This document shows positions 51,484 through 60,045 of a DNA stretch of 64,000 nucleotides, piece by piece. Source of the stretch: Lysobacterales bacterium 15-68-25 (GTDB taxonomy: Bacteria; Pseudomonadota; Gammaproteobacteria; Xanthomonadales; Rhodanobacteraceae); assembly GCA_002279065.1 (NCBI GenBank), contig NCKB01000002.1:124001-188000 (forward strand), read 5' to 3'. The stretch's first letter is position 1; the number at the start of each line of letters is the position of its first letter. The notes under the pieces were generated by a model. It did no database searches. It worked only from the letters and a program-made list of their open reading frames with translations, and was not told where the DNA came from. The position numbers and the translations under genes were made by a program.

Positions 51484-52422
51484 TCAGCGCGCGTGGCGGC
51501 GGGCAGCGTCCAGCCGCCGCTGCCGCGGCAGACCGCCGACCAGCCGCGGCAGCCACGGCGTGAACGGCTGCGGCACGATGCCCAGCGCAGCGTAGCCGTC
51601 GGTCCTGGCGATCGAATCGGTGCGCAGCGAGAGGAAGTTGTCGCGCGAGAACGGCTTGCCCGGCAGCAGCTCGGCGAACTGCGCCTGCAGCCGTCCCAGC
51701 GCATCGGGCAGCGGCAGGATGCGCGTGCGCAGGCCGGCGGCATCGCGGATCGCGCCGACGATCGCGCCGAGCGTCAGCACCTCCGGGCCGGCCAGCTCGA
51801 ACACCTGGCCGCTGGACTGCCCGTCGTCGGCCACGCAGCGGGCGATCGCCTCGACCACGTCGCCGACCCAGGTCGGCGCCATCTTCGCCGGCGTGCGCGC
51901 CAGCGGCAGCACCGGGGTCATCTTCAGGATCTTCGCGAAGCGTCCGACCAGGCCGTCGCCGTCGCCGAAGATCACGCTGGGCTGGTAGATCGTCCAGTCC
52001 AGCCCGGACTGGCGCACCCGCGCCTCGGCCTCGCCACGGGTCTTCAGGTATAGGCTCAACCCCTGGCCGGCCTTGAGCGAGCTCATCTGGTGCAGGCGCC
52101 GCACGCCAGCCGCGCGGCAGGCGTCGATCACCTTGCCGGTGAGCTCCGCGTGCACGCGCTGGAAGGTCTGCCGGCCCTGGTTGTTGAGGATGCCGACCAG
52201 GTTGATCACCGCATCGGCGCCGACAAACGCCTCGCGCAGCCGGGCCGGGTCATGCACGTCGGCGTTCACCAGGCGCACCCCGGGCGTCACGGCGACGGCC
52301 CCGTGCTGCGCCTTGTTGCGGGTCAACACGGTGATGCGGTGGCCGTCGCGGGCGAGCCGGGGCAGCAGGTGACTGCCGACGAAACCGGTGCCACCGAGGA
52401 CGACGAGGGCTTTGGCGCTCAT
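51484..52422 (-). CDS. NDUFA9-like NAD(P)-binding epimerase-type protein
   Basis: A 312-residue protein with the N-terminal Rossmann motif GGTGFVGSHLLPRLARDGH, VNADVHDPARL and VINLVGILNNQ. The Tyr-x3-Lys of true epimerases is replaced by YLKTRGEAEARVR. This matches the atypical SDR subfamily related to the complex I accessory subunit NDUFA9, whose bacterial members have unknown substrates, possibly in ubiquinone- or isoprenoid-linked chemistry. It is in convergence with the trehalase gene. Confidence 0.88.
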   Translation of the reverse strand: MSAKALVVLGGTGFVGSHLLPRLARDGHRITVLTRNKAQHGAVAVTPGVRLVNADVHDPARLREAFVGADAVINLVGILNNQGRQTFQRVHAELTGKVIDACRAAGVRRLHQMSSLKAGQGLSLYLKTRGEAEARVRQSGLDWTIYQPSVIFGDGDGLVGRFAKILKMTPVLPLARTPAKMAPTWVGDVVEAIARCVADDGQSSGQVFELAGPEVLTLGAIVGAIRDAAGLRTRILPLPDALGRLQAQFAELLPGKPFSRDNFLSLRTDSIARTDGYAALGIVPQPFTPWLPRLVGGLPRQRRLDAARRHAR

Positions 52423-52440
52423 GGAGGATTCCTTGGCAGG

Positions 52441-54504
52441 TCAGCTCGAGCCGTGGCGCGGGGACGTCGTCCCGGCCGCGACGCCCGCCGGGGCAGCGGC
52501 CACCGGTGCGGCCGGGCAGGCGACCGGCTTGCGCACGGCGCCCGGTCCCGGCGGCACGTAGGCCTGGCCGATCGGCGTCATCCGCGCATCCAGCGGTACC
52601 GCGCGACCGGTCAGTCGCCAGTCGTAGATCACGCTGAAGGCCATCACCCGCGCCACGTACTCACGGGTCTCCTTGTACGGAATGGTGGCGGTGAACAGAT
52701 CCGGCGGCAGCGAGCCGCGCTCGCCCAGCCACTGGTCCACCTTCACCGGGCCGGCGTTGTAGGCCGCGCTGGCCAGCCACGGTGCGCCGTTGAAGCGCTG
52801 CGCCATCTGCGCCAGGTAGCGCGTGCCCAGCTGCACGTTCACCACCGGGTCGTACAGCGAATCGCCGCCGGCCCACGGCAGGCCGTACGCACGGGCGACC
52901 TGCGCGCCGGTGGCCGGCAGTAATTGCATCAGGCCGCGCGCGTCGGCGCCGGAGTGGGCGTCGGTCATCCACGCGCTCTCGGCGCGGGCGATGGCATAGG
53001 CCCAGGCCGGATCGATGCCGGCCTGCGAGGCCTGCTCGACCATGTGGTCCTGCCGCGCCAGCGGGAAGCGCAGGTCGTACAGGCGCAGCGCGTCGCCGCT
53101 GGAGAAGGTGAACACGGCGCGGTCGTACCAGCCGCGCTGGTTGGCCAGCAGCGCCGCCTCGTTGCGGGTGGCTGGGTCGCTGCCGGCCAGCGCGCGCGCC
53201 CATTCGCGCCGCGCGTCGCGCGCGAGGCCCACCGCATGCAGCTCGAACGCACGCTGCATGCCCGGGTCGGCCAGCAGTCGGGCGGCGATCGACGGGTCGT
53301 CGCCGATCGAATCCGGGCAGATCGCATAGGGCCGCTGGCGACGGTCCGCGGCGAGGAAGCCGAAGTAGGTGGGCTCGATGGCGAGCTCGTCATAGAGCGC
53401 GTCGGCCTGCGCGGTGCGGCCGAGCGCGGCCAGCGCGCGCGCCTTGAAGTAGTCCCACTCGCCATCCTCGCGCTGGTCCGGCGCGAGGGCGTCGATCGCC
53501 TGCAGCACGGCGCGCCAGTCCTGCCGCGCCAGCGCCACGCGAACGCGCCACTCGCGGGTGGCGTCGGTCTGCGCCTCGGCCGGAAGCTCGCGCAGGCGCT
53601 GCAGGGCGTGGTCGTCGAAGTCGGTGGCGTGGAACAGCGCCAGTGCGGCCAGCACGCCGTCGCGCTGTGTCGCGCTGAAGCGGAAGCGCCGGTGCAGGTG
53701 CAGCCAGCCGGCGTCGGCGGCGTCGACGTCGCGCCGGGCCAGCCGGCGCAGGGCGAGCGCGACCGCCTCGCGATGACGCGGCGTGTCCGGCCAGTGTGCG
53801 GCCTGCTTCACCGCCTTGGCCGGATCGTCGAGGGCGAGCGCCAGCCGCTGCGCCACGGTGGCATCGCGCTGCGGCAGCCACGCCGCCAGCGCGGCGACGG
53901 TGCCGCTGGCACCGGCCGCGGCCGCGCGGTCGATGCGCGCCCACAGCCGGGTCGGCGTGAGCAGGCCGGCGTCGTGCGCGGCCTGCTGCACCGGATCGCA
54001 GGCGTTGGGCAGCGAGGGCTTCTGCCACAGCGCGGCGAGGTCCTTGTCGAAGTCCAGCCGATGTCCCTGCGCCATCCGTGCCTGCAGTTCGTCGCAGGCC
54101 AGCGCATCGCCGAGGCCGTCGCGGTACAACGTCATGAAGCCGGTCCAGTCCTGCCGCCGCGCCAGTTCGGCGAGGAAGGCGCGACGCAGATCCTCGGCCG
54201 GGATCAGGCCGGGGTAGCGTTTCAGGTAGTCCTGTACGCGTGCGACGTCGAGCTGTGGGAGATCGTGCTCCAGCGACGCCGCCTCGAGGTAGGGGTACAG
54301 GGCGTAGTCCCTGAGCCCGGCGGCCTGCGCCCGCCAAGCCTCGCCACCCTGCTGCGCGGTCGCGTAGGCCTGCTTGAACGCTTCGCGCTCGACGTCGGTG
54401 TTCGGCGCGGCATCGCCGGTCCCGGCGGCAACCAGGAGGACGGCCAGGGCGGCGAGGCGGGGGACGATACGAAACGGGCGCGACGGGGGCGGTGCGGCTT
54501 GCAT
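52441..54504 (-). CDS. slt: Soluble lytic murein transglycosylase
   Basis: A 687-residue periplasmic enzyme that cleaves peptidoglycan to anhydro-muropeptides. A signal peptide (about 1-36) precedes a long superhelical domain (about 40-480) and a C-terminal SLT domain. That domain carries ARAESAWMTDAHSGADARGLMQLLPATG (catalytic Glu in RAESAW), YDPVVNVQLGTRYLAQM and ASAAYNAGPVKV. AGGAG precedes the ATG at 54504. The tail is Ala/Pro-rich. It ends 18 nt from the NDUFA9-like gene, on the same strand. Confidence 0.94.
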   Translation of the reverse strand: MQAAPPPSRPFRIVPRLAALAVLLVAAGTGDAAPNTDVEREAFKQAYATAQQGGEAWRAQAAGLRDYALYPYLEAASLEHDLPQLDVARVQDYLKRYPGLIPAEDLRRAFLAELARRQDWTGFMTLYRDGLGDALACDELQARMAQGHRLDFDKDLAALWQKPSLPNACDPVQQAAHDAGLLTPTRLWARIDRAAAAGASGTVAALAAWLPQRDATVAQRLALALDDPAKAVKQAAHWPDTPRHREAVALALRRLARRDVDAADAGWLHLHRRFRFSATQRDGVLAALALFHATDFDDHALQRLRELPAEAQTDATREWRVRVALARQDWRAVLQAIDALAPDQREDGEWDYFKARALAALGRTAQADALYDELAIEPTYFGFLAADRRQRPYAICPDSIGDDPSIAARLLADPGMQRAFELHAVGLARDARREWARALAGSDPATRNEAALLANQRGWYDRAVFTFSSGDALRLYDLRFPLARQDHMVEQASQAGIDPAWAYAIARAESAWMTDAHSGADARGLMQLLPATGAQVARAYGLPWAGGDSLYDPVVNVQLGTRYLAQMAQRFNGAPWLASAAYNAGPVKVDQWLGERGSLPPDLFTATIPYKETREYVARVMAFSVIYDWRLTGRAVPLDARMTPIGQAYVPPGPGAVRKPVACPAAPVAAAPAGVAAGTTSPRHGSS

Positions 54505-54642
54505 TGGATCTCCTGGGTGCATCGCGATCGAGTGTAGTGGAGCGCTCACTAACGGCTGCCAACAGGGTGACGGGTGGCGTGCGATGAGTGCGTGCAGGGC
54601 GCTGATACACTCGCGCGCTCGCCTCTCCAGAGCCGGATCGTC

Positions 54643-56235
54643 ATGACCTTCGCGCCCACGCCCTCGACGCGCCCGCACTGGCCGGTCTGGCTGGGGCTGT
54701 GGCTCGCGGCCGCGGCGGGACTGGCGTGGTGGTGGGTCGCCGGCCGTCCGGTGGACTTGCCGGATGCGCCGTCCTCGCGCATCGCCTGCGTGTCGTATTC
54801 GCCGTATCGCCGCGAGGGACAGACACCTTACGACCCGGCGACGTTCATCCCGCCCGCCCAGATCGATGCCGACCTGCGTGCGCTGTCGCGTCGCTTCGAT
54901 TGCGTGCGTACGTATTCCGAGGGCCAGGGCCTGGATGCCGTGCCGGCGATCGCCGGTCGCTACGGCATGAAGGTGCTGCTGGGTGTGTGGATCGGTCGCG
55001 ACCATGCCGCCAACGAACGCGAGATCGCGCTCGCGGCGGCCGCGGCGCGGGCGCACCCGGAGGTGCTGCGGGGGGTCATCGTCGGCAACGAGGTGCTGCT
55101 GCGCGGCGAGCAGTCGTCCGCGGCGCTGGCCGGCTACCTGCGCCAGGCGCGGGCGGTGCTGCCGCCGTCGGTGCCGGTGACCTACGCCGATGTGTGGGAG
55201 TTCTGGCTACGCCACCCGGAGCTGGCCGGCTCGGTGGATTACGTGACGATCCATGTGCTGCCCTATTGGGAGGACGATCCGGTGCCGCCGGAACGCGCCG
55301 TGCGGCACGTGGCCGACGTCTACGCGCGGGTGCGCGCGGCCTTCCCCGGCAAGCCGGTGATGATCGGCGAGACCGGCTGGCCCAGTGCCGGGCGCCCGCG
55401 CGAGGCGGCCACCGCGAGCCTGGTCAACGAGGCGCGCTACCTGCGCGAGTTCCTGCGCTACGCGGACAGCGCGCACATGCCGTACAACGTGATCGAGGCG
55501 TTCGACCAGGCCTGGAAGCGCGAGCAGGAAGGGACGGTCGGCGGCTACTGGGGCATCTTCGACGCGCAGGCCGAACCGAAATTCCCGATGCAGGGCCCGG
55601 TGGTGGAGATCCCGCGCTGGTGGCTGGGGCCGCTCGCCGCGCTGGCGATGGCCGGCCTGTTCGCCGCCGTGGGGGGCTGGCGTCGTGCATGGCGTGGCGC
55701 GCGCGGCTGGCTGGCACTGACCGGTGCGGGAATCGGCTGCGGCACGGCGCTGGCCTGGCAGGTCCGCCAGATGCTCTATGCCTGCGGTCCGTGGTGGGAG
55801 TGGGCGGTCAGCATCGGCGCTTGTCTGCTGGGGCTGGGCACCGCGCTCGCGCTGGCACGGTCGCTGGCGGCATGGCTGGCCGGCGTGGCGCCACTTCCGG
55901 CCGGCGCACGCCTGCGCTTCGGCTGGCTGTTCGTGCTGGCCTACTACGGCCTGCTGATGGTGTTCGACGGGCGCTACCGCGACTTTCCGCTGGGCCTGTT
56001 CGCGTTGCCGGCGGTGGGCTATGCGCTGCTTGCGCTGCTCGGACGGATGGCGCTGGCGCCGCCCTCGCGCGAGGAGCGCTTTCTCGCCGGCGTGCTGCCG
56101 GTGCTGGGGGTGATCGTGGTGGTGCAGGAGATGGGACTGAACCCGGTCGCCTGGCTATGGCTGGGGCTGAACGTCCTGCTGGCGCTGCCGGTCTGGCTGG
56201 CCCGACCGCGCGGGATCGCCCTGGCGCACCAGTAG
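54643..56235 (+). CDS. GH17-type glucanase fused to a membrane domain
   Basis: A 530-residue protein. One helix (about 14-34) leads to a periplasmic GH17-like TIM barrel (about 45-320), with VIVGNEVLLRGE for the acid/base Glu and VMIGETGWPSAG for the nucleophile. Five to seven C-terminal helices follow (about 330-525). GH17 enzymes act on beta-1,3-glucans. The fusion to a membrane domain suggests editing or elongation of periplasmic or exported glucan, as for glucan-handling proteins in other proteobacteria. Its 3' end overlaps the next gene on the opposite strand by 81 nt. Confidence 0.85.
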   Translation: MTFAPTPSTRPHWPVWLGLWLAAAAGLAWWWVAGRPVDLPDAPSSRIACVSYSPYRREGQTPYDPATFIPPAQIDADLRALSRRFDCVRTYSEGQGLDAVPAIAGRYGMKVLLGVWIGRDHAANEREIALAAAAARAHPEVLRGVIVGNEVLLRGEQSSAALAGYLRQARAVLPPSVPVTYADVWEFWLRHPELAGSVDYVTIHVLPYWEDDPVPPERAVRHVADVYARVRAAFPGKPVMIGETGWPSAGRPREAATASLVNEARYLREFLRYADSAHMPYNVIEAFDQAWKREQEGTVGGYWGIFDAQAEPKFPMQGPVVEIPRWWLGPLAALAMAGLFAAVGGWRRAWRGARGWLALTGAGIGCGTALAWQVRQMLYACGPWWEWAVSIGACLLGLGTALALARSLAAWLAGVAPLPAGARLRFGWLFVLAYYGLLMVFDGRYRDFPLGLFALPAVGYALLALLGRMALAPPSREERFLAGVLPVLGVIVVVQEMGLNPVAWLWLGLNVLLALPVWLARPRGIALAHQ

Positions 56236-56574
56236 CAGGCAGCCGGCGAGCAGGGCCAGCGCGCCGGTCTCGTAGCAGTAGAGCTCGGTCGCGACCAGGC
56301 CCATCGCGGCTGCCAGGCAGGCGCTCCAGCGTCGCGGGTGCAGCAGCGCGAAGGCGACCGCGACGAGTGCGGCGACGCCGTACACGTCATGCAGGAAGCC
56401 CTGCACGATGAGCTCGCGCCAGGCGCACCACGCCGGGGCGTGCGGGCCCGCCTCGGTGCAGCGCTCGCCCAGCCCCGGCGGCTCGATGAAGCCGTAGCGC
56501 ACCGCCGCGGCGGCTGCGCCAGCCAGCAGCACGATCGCCCAGCCGATGGCCTTGCCGCCCCGTTGCCCACGCAT
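56155..56574 (-). CDS. Small polytopic membrane protein of unknown family
   Basis: A 139-residue protein with about four hydrophobic segments (residues 8-25, 57-75, 80-95 and 100-115), two Cys in a loop (ERCTEAGPHAPAWCAW) that may pair in the periplasm, and a charged Gln/Arg-rich tail. The ATG overlaps the stop of the nuclease gene by one base (TGATG), which implies translational coupling. The last 81 nt are antisense to the GH17 gene. I do not recognise the family. Confidence 0.6.
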   Translation of the reverse strand: MRGQRGGKAIGWAIVLLAGAAAAAVRYGFIEPPGLGERCTEAGPHAPAWCAWRELIVQGFLHDVYGVAALVAVAFALLHPRRWSACLAAAMGLVATELYCYETGALALLAGCLLLVRQGDPARSGQPDRQRQQDVQPQP

Positions 56575-57374
56575 CAGCGGCTCACCCGTTGCAGCTGCGG
56601 CGCCACGTGCGCCGGCAGGCGCACCTCGGCCGCGATCGGCAGATGGTCGGAAAACGCCTGTGGCAGGGTCCACAGCTTTTCCAGATGGATGTCGGCGGAG
56701 GTGAGGATGTGATCGAGCGCCCGGCGCGGTTTCCAGCTGGGAAAGGTCGGCGTGGGCTGTTCCGGCGGCTGCAGCCGGCACTTGGCGAACAGGTGCTTCA
56801 TCTCGGCGCTGTGCGCTTCGGTGTTGAGGTCGCCCATCAGCACCGCATGCGGGAAGTCGGCCAGCAGCTCGCCGATGAAGGCCAGCTGCTTGGCGCGCGC
56901 GGGGGCGCTCAACGACAGGTGGGCGATCATCACCGCCAGCGCGTCCTCGCCCTCGCCGAACCGCGCCAGCATGGCGCCGCGGCCGGGAATGCGGCTGGGC
57001 AGGGGATAGTCGAACACGCTGTGCGGCTCCATCCGGCTGATCAGCCCGTTGGCCGAGTGCGCGAGATTGGCGACCGGACGGTTCGGCTGGTGGCTCCAGA
57101 ACGGCATGCCGGCGGTCTCGGCCAGGTAGCGGGTCTGGTTGAGGAAGCCTGAGCGTAGGCTGCCGGCATCCGCCTCCTGCAGGCCGATCACATCGAACTG
57201 CGGCAGCATCTCGGCGAGGCGATCGAGGTTGTCCAGCTTGCTGCGCCCGGGCAGCACGGCGTTGATGCTGCGGGTGACGTAGTCGCGGTACTTCTGCACG
57301 CTGCCGCCCGCAAGGATGTTGCAGCTGAGCAGCCGCAGGCGGCGCTCGGGAGCAGGAGGGGCGGATCCGGTCAT
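56574..57374 (-). CDS. Endonuclease/exonuclease/phosphatase (EEP) protein
   Basis: About 266 residues with the EEP fold: LRLLSCNILAGG at the start (metal-binding Asn), GLQEADAG (catalytic Glu), VMIAHLSLS, VLMGDLNTEAHS (Asp/Asn pair) and FSDHLPIAAEV (Asp-His pair). The substrate could be nucleic acid or a phospholipid-type phosphoester. There is no signal peptide with this start. A longer form from 57419 (MLSPGFSPVALPDPD) is possible, but neither start has a strong ribosome site. Confidence 0.87.
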   Translation of the reverse strand: MTGSAPPAPERRLRLLSCNILAGGSVQKYRDYVTRSINAVLPGRSKLDNLDRLAEMLPQFDVIGLQEADAGSLRSGFLNQTRYLAETAGMPFWSHQPNRPVANLAHSANGLISRMEPHSVFDYPLPSRIPGRGAMLARFGEGEDALAVMIAHLSLSAPARAKQLAFIGELLADFPHAVLMGDLNTEAHSAEMKHLFAKCRLQPPEQPTPTFPSWKPRRALDHILTSADIHLEKLWTLPQAFSDHLPIAAEVRLPAHVAPQLQRVSR

Positions 57375-57474
57375 GTCGGGGTCGGGCAATGCGACGGGAG
57401 AGAAGCCGGGCGACAGCATGCCGCGTGCCGCGTGAACGCCGGGGCAGCCGCCGGACGGCTGCCCCGGCGCCGGC

Positions 57475-58131
57475 TTACTTGGTGGCCAGTTCGCGTTTGG
57501 CCAGCCACTGGGTCAGCGCTGAAAGCTGGTCGAAGTTGTGCACGTCGGCACTGCGGTACTTGCCGTCGACCACGATGGTCGGCGTACCGGTGACGCCCCA
57601 CTTCTGGATCAGCGCCAGGTCGCTCTTCATCTGCTGGGTGACCTCGTCCGAGGTCGCGATGCGCAGGAACTCGTCGCGGTTGACACCCTGGCGGGCGTAG
57701 AAATCGGCGAGCTCGTCCAGCGTGTTGATCGGATAGTGCTGGTCGAACTTCTCCCTGAACAGCTCCAGGTGGGTCTTGTCGACCACGCCCAGCTTCCTGG
57801 CCGCGTAGTAAGCGCGCGCGTAGGGCAGCCATTCGGCGCTGAACGGCGCGGGCACCAGCTTGAACACCACGCCCTTGGGCAGCGACTTGCGCAGCTTTTC
57901 CGCGTAGGGCGCGAAGTGGTCGCAGTGGATGCAGCCGTAGGAGAACACCTCGACCACCTCGACCTTGCCCTCCGGGCTGTAGCGCTGCGCGGGGCCGGGG
58001 ATGGTGGCGTACTCGACGCCGTCGGTGTACGGGGCGCCGGAATCCTGGCCGGAGCTGGCCGAGCAGGCGGTGGCCAGCATCAGGCCGCCGACCAGGGCGA
58101 ACAGACGAAGACGGGAGAGGTGCTTGAGCAT
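57475..58131 (-). CDS. DsbA-like thiol:disulfide lipoprotein (CIHC)
   Basis: A 218-residue periplasmic thioredoxin-fold protein. The signal ends LMLATACSAS, a lipobox, so the mature protein should be lipid-anchored. The redox site is FSYGCIHCDHF (Cys-Ile-His-Cys), and the cis-Pro loop is VTGTPTIVVDG. DsbA enzymes put disulfides into exported proteins. The CIHC variant keeps the usual His before the second Cys. It lies 62 nt downstream of a second DsbA-like gene on the same strand. Confidence 0.9.
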   Translation of the reverse strand: MLKHLSRLRLFALVGGLMLATACSASSGQDSGAPYTDGVEYATIPGPAQRYSPEGKVEVVEVFSYGCIHCDHFAPYAEKLRKSLPKGVVFKLVPAPFSAEWLPYARAYYAARKLGVVDKTHLELFREKFDQHYPINTLDELADFYARQGVNRDEFLRIATSDEVTQQMKSDLALIQKWGVTGTPTIVVDGKYRSADVHNFDQLSALTQWLAKRELATK

Positions 58132-58193
58132 GGATCGACTCCGCAACGGAACGGGAACAGCCAAGACCGCGCCGGGCGCGAAAGGTGCCGGCC

Positions 58194-59078
58194 TTACTTG
58201 CCGGCCGCTTCCTTGGCGACCAGGTACTTGGCCAGCTCGACCATCTGCGCGTAGCCGCCGGCCGCGCGCAGGTCGATGCGGTACTTGCCGTCGATCACGA
58301 TGGTCGGCGTGCCTTCCACGCCGTAGGCCTTCACCAGCTCGTCGGCGCGCTTGACCTGGGTGTTGATGCTGAAGGAGTTGGCCACTGCCAGGAATTCCTT
58401 CGGGTCGGCGCCGTACTTGGCATAGAACTTCGCCGCGTCGGCCAGCGTGGGCAGCTCGGACATCGGCTTCAGGCCCTGGCCGTCGGCGCGCTCGGAGCTG
58501 AGCTCCTTGCTCTTCCATACCGCGTCGTACATCGCGTCATTGGCCTTGTCGGCCACGCCCAGCGCCTGCGCGGTGAGAAACGCGCGCTGGAACATCGGGA
58601 AGTTCTCCTGCGGCATGAACGATACCGGCAGGTAGGCCATCACCGCGTCGGCAGGCAGGCTCTTGGCCAGCTGGTCGACCATCGGGTGGAAGGCGTTGCA
58701 CGAGGGGCAGGCATAGGAGAACACCTCGGCCACCTCGATCTTGTCGGTGTTGCTGACCTTCGGCTGGGCCGGCTCGATGCGGAAATAGTTCTTGCCCTCG
58801 ACCCACTTCGGGTCCTCGACGAAGGGGGTGGCCTTGGCCGGTGCGACCGGTGCGGCAGCGGTCGTCGAGGCGGATGCCGGAGCGCTGGCGGCGGGCGCGG
58901 GGTGGGCGACGGCCGTGCTGGCCGGTGCCGGCGTTGCTGGTGCTGCTGTGGCCGGAGCCGAGGCCGCGGGTGCCACCGGCGGCGCGGACGGTGACGCCGG
59001 CGTGCTGCTGTCGGTGGAATGGCTGCAGGCAGCCAGGGCGAGCAGGGCGGTACACAGGATCGGCAGGCGCTTCAGCAT
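58194..59078 (-). CDS. DsbA-like thiol:disulfide lipoprotein (CPSC) with linker
   Basis: A 294-residue paralogue of the neighbouring DsbA-like protein. The lipobox is LLALAACSHS. Residues about 22-85 form a long Ala/Pro/Ser/Thr linker before the thioredoxin domain, with FSYACPSCNAFHP (Cys-Pro-Ser-Cys) and VEGTPTIVIDG. The linker could let the domain reach away from the membrane. CPSC lacks the His that makes DsbA strongly oxidising, so the redox potential may differ. It is 88 nt downstream of the cytochrome c4 gene. Confidence 0.9.
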   Translation of the reverse strand: MLKRLPILCTALLALAACSHSTDSSTPASPSAPPVAPAASAPATAAPATPAPASTAVAHPAPAASAPASASTTAAAPVAPAKATPFVEDPKWVEGKNYFRIEPAQPKVSNTDKIEVAEVFSYACPSCNAFHPMVDQLAKSLPADAVMAYLPVSFMPQENFPMFQRAFLTAQALGVADKANDAMYDAVWKSKELSSERADGQGLKPMSELPTLADAAKFYAKYGADPKEFLAVANSFSINTQVKRADELVKAYGVEGTPTIVIDGKYRIDLRAAGGYAQMVELAKYLVAKEAAGK

Positions 59079-59135
59079 GGGGATGTCCTTCGGAGCAACA
59101 GCGCAGGGCGCAAAAAATCGCGGGCTGGAAACGAT

Positions 59136-59159
59136 CACGCCGACCCGGGGGTCGGCGTG
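59136..59159. repeat. Perfect hairpin between cytochrome c4 and the DsbA-like gene
   Basis: CACGCCGACC (59136-59145) pairs with GGTCGGCGTG (59150-59159) around CGGG, seven nt after the cytochrome stop. On the minus strand a T6 run occurs only about 20 nt later, so this is a weak or factor-dependent terminator at best. Confidence 0.5.
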
Positions 59160-59166
59160 AGCGGGG

Positions 59167-59928
59167 TCACGGCGCCGAAGCGGCTGCCGTGTCGCCGGTG
59201 TCGGCTGGATGCAGACCTTCGATGTAGCTGGCCAGCGCGGTGATGTCCTTGGCGTCGAGCTTCTGGGCGATCGCCGGCATGATCTGGGCGTGGGCGTCGG
59301 TGCCCCAGACGGTGCCGTCGTGCCAGGACTTCAGCGTGGCCTCAACGTACTGCGCGTGCTGGCCGGCGAGCTGCGGGTAGATGGCGCCGGGGTTGCCGCG
59401 GCCGTCCACCAGGTGGCAGGCCATGCAGGCGGGAATGCCGCGGCTCGGATCGCCCTCGCGGTACAGCGTCTCGCCCTGCTTCACCAGCGCGTCGTCGGCG
59501 ACGCCCGGACGCACGGTCTGCGAGGCGAAGTAGGCGCCGATGTCGTGCATGTCCTGCTCCGACAGCGGCGTGGCCATGCCGAGCATGATCGGGTTCTGGC
59601 GCTTGCCGGCCTTGAAGCTGGTCAGCTGGCGCGCGATGTACGACTCGTGCTGGCCGGCCAGCTTCGGGTACTGCGGATCGGCGGAGTTGCCGTCCATGCC
59701 GTGGCAGGCGCCGCAGACGGCGGCCTTGCCCTGCCCGGCGGTGGCGTCACCGGGCTTCACTTCGGCCGTGGCCGTCTCCGCCGCTGGAGCGGCAGCGGCG
59801 GCGGGCGCCGTGCTGGCGGCGGCAGGCTTGGCTTCCTGGGCCGTCACCGCGTTGGCAAACAGGGCGAACGCGAGGGCGACGGTCGCCCCAAGCACAGCGT
59901 GCCGAAAATCGGCGGGCCGAAAACTCAT
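59167..59928 (-). CDS. Diheme cytochrome c4
   Basis: A 253-residue periplasmic cytochrome. The signal peptide (1-30) ends NAVTAQ. An Ala/Pro linker leads to two similar heme domains with CGACHGMDGN (about residue 73) and CMACHLVDGRG (about residue 170). Each has a distal Met, in IMLGMATPLSE and AQIMPAIAQ. Cytochrome c4 carries electrons to terminal oxidases, so it is a likely donor for the aa3 oxidase in this window. GGGAGA is 8 nt before the start. Confidence 0.94.
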   Translation of the reverse strand: MSFRPADFRHAVLGATVALAFALFANAVTAQEAKPAAASTAPAAAAAPAAETATAEVKPGDATAGQGKAAVCGACHGMDGNSADPQYPKLAGQHESYIARQLTSFKAGKRQNPIMLGMATPLSEQDMHDIGAYFASQTVRPGVADDALVKQGETLYREGDPSRGIPACMACHLVDGRGNPGAIYPQLAGQHAQYVEATLKSWHDGTVWGTDAHAQIMPAIAQKLDAKDITALASYIEGLHPADTGDTAAASAP

Positions 59929-60007
59929 ACACTTGTCTCCCGAAAGACCTTGCAGATACTGCCGCCAAGCCAACCGCACTGCGCGCGCGACCGGCAGAAA
60001 CTGCAGG

Positions 60008-60036
60008 ATTATCCCCGTGGCACCCTGACCGGTCAA
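60008..60036 (-). promoter_or_regulatory. Sigma70 promoter of cytochrome c4
   Basis: On the minus strand TTGACC (60031-60036), 17 nt, then GATAAT (60008-60013). Both boxes match five of six bases. The 5' untranslated region would be about 75 nt. It lies just before the divergent engB start at 60046. Confidence 0.65.
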
Positions 60037-60045
60037 ACCGCCCCC

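Noticed and set aside
59136-59159. Rho-independent terminator of cytochrome c4
   Set aside because: The hairpin is perfect, but the T run is 20 nt away on the coding strand, so I list it only as a repeat.
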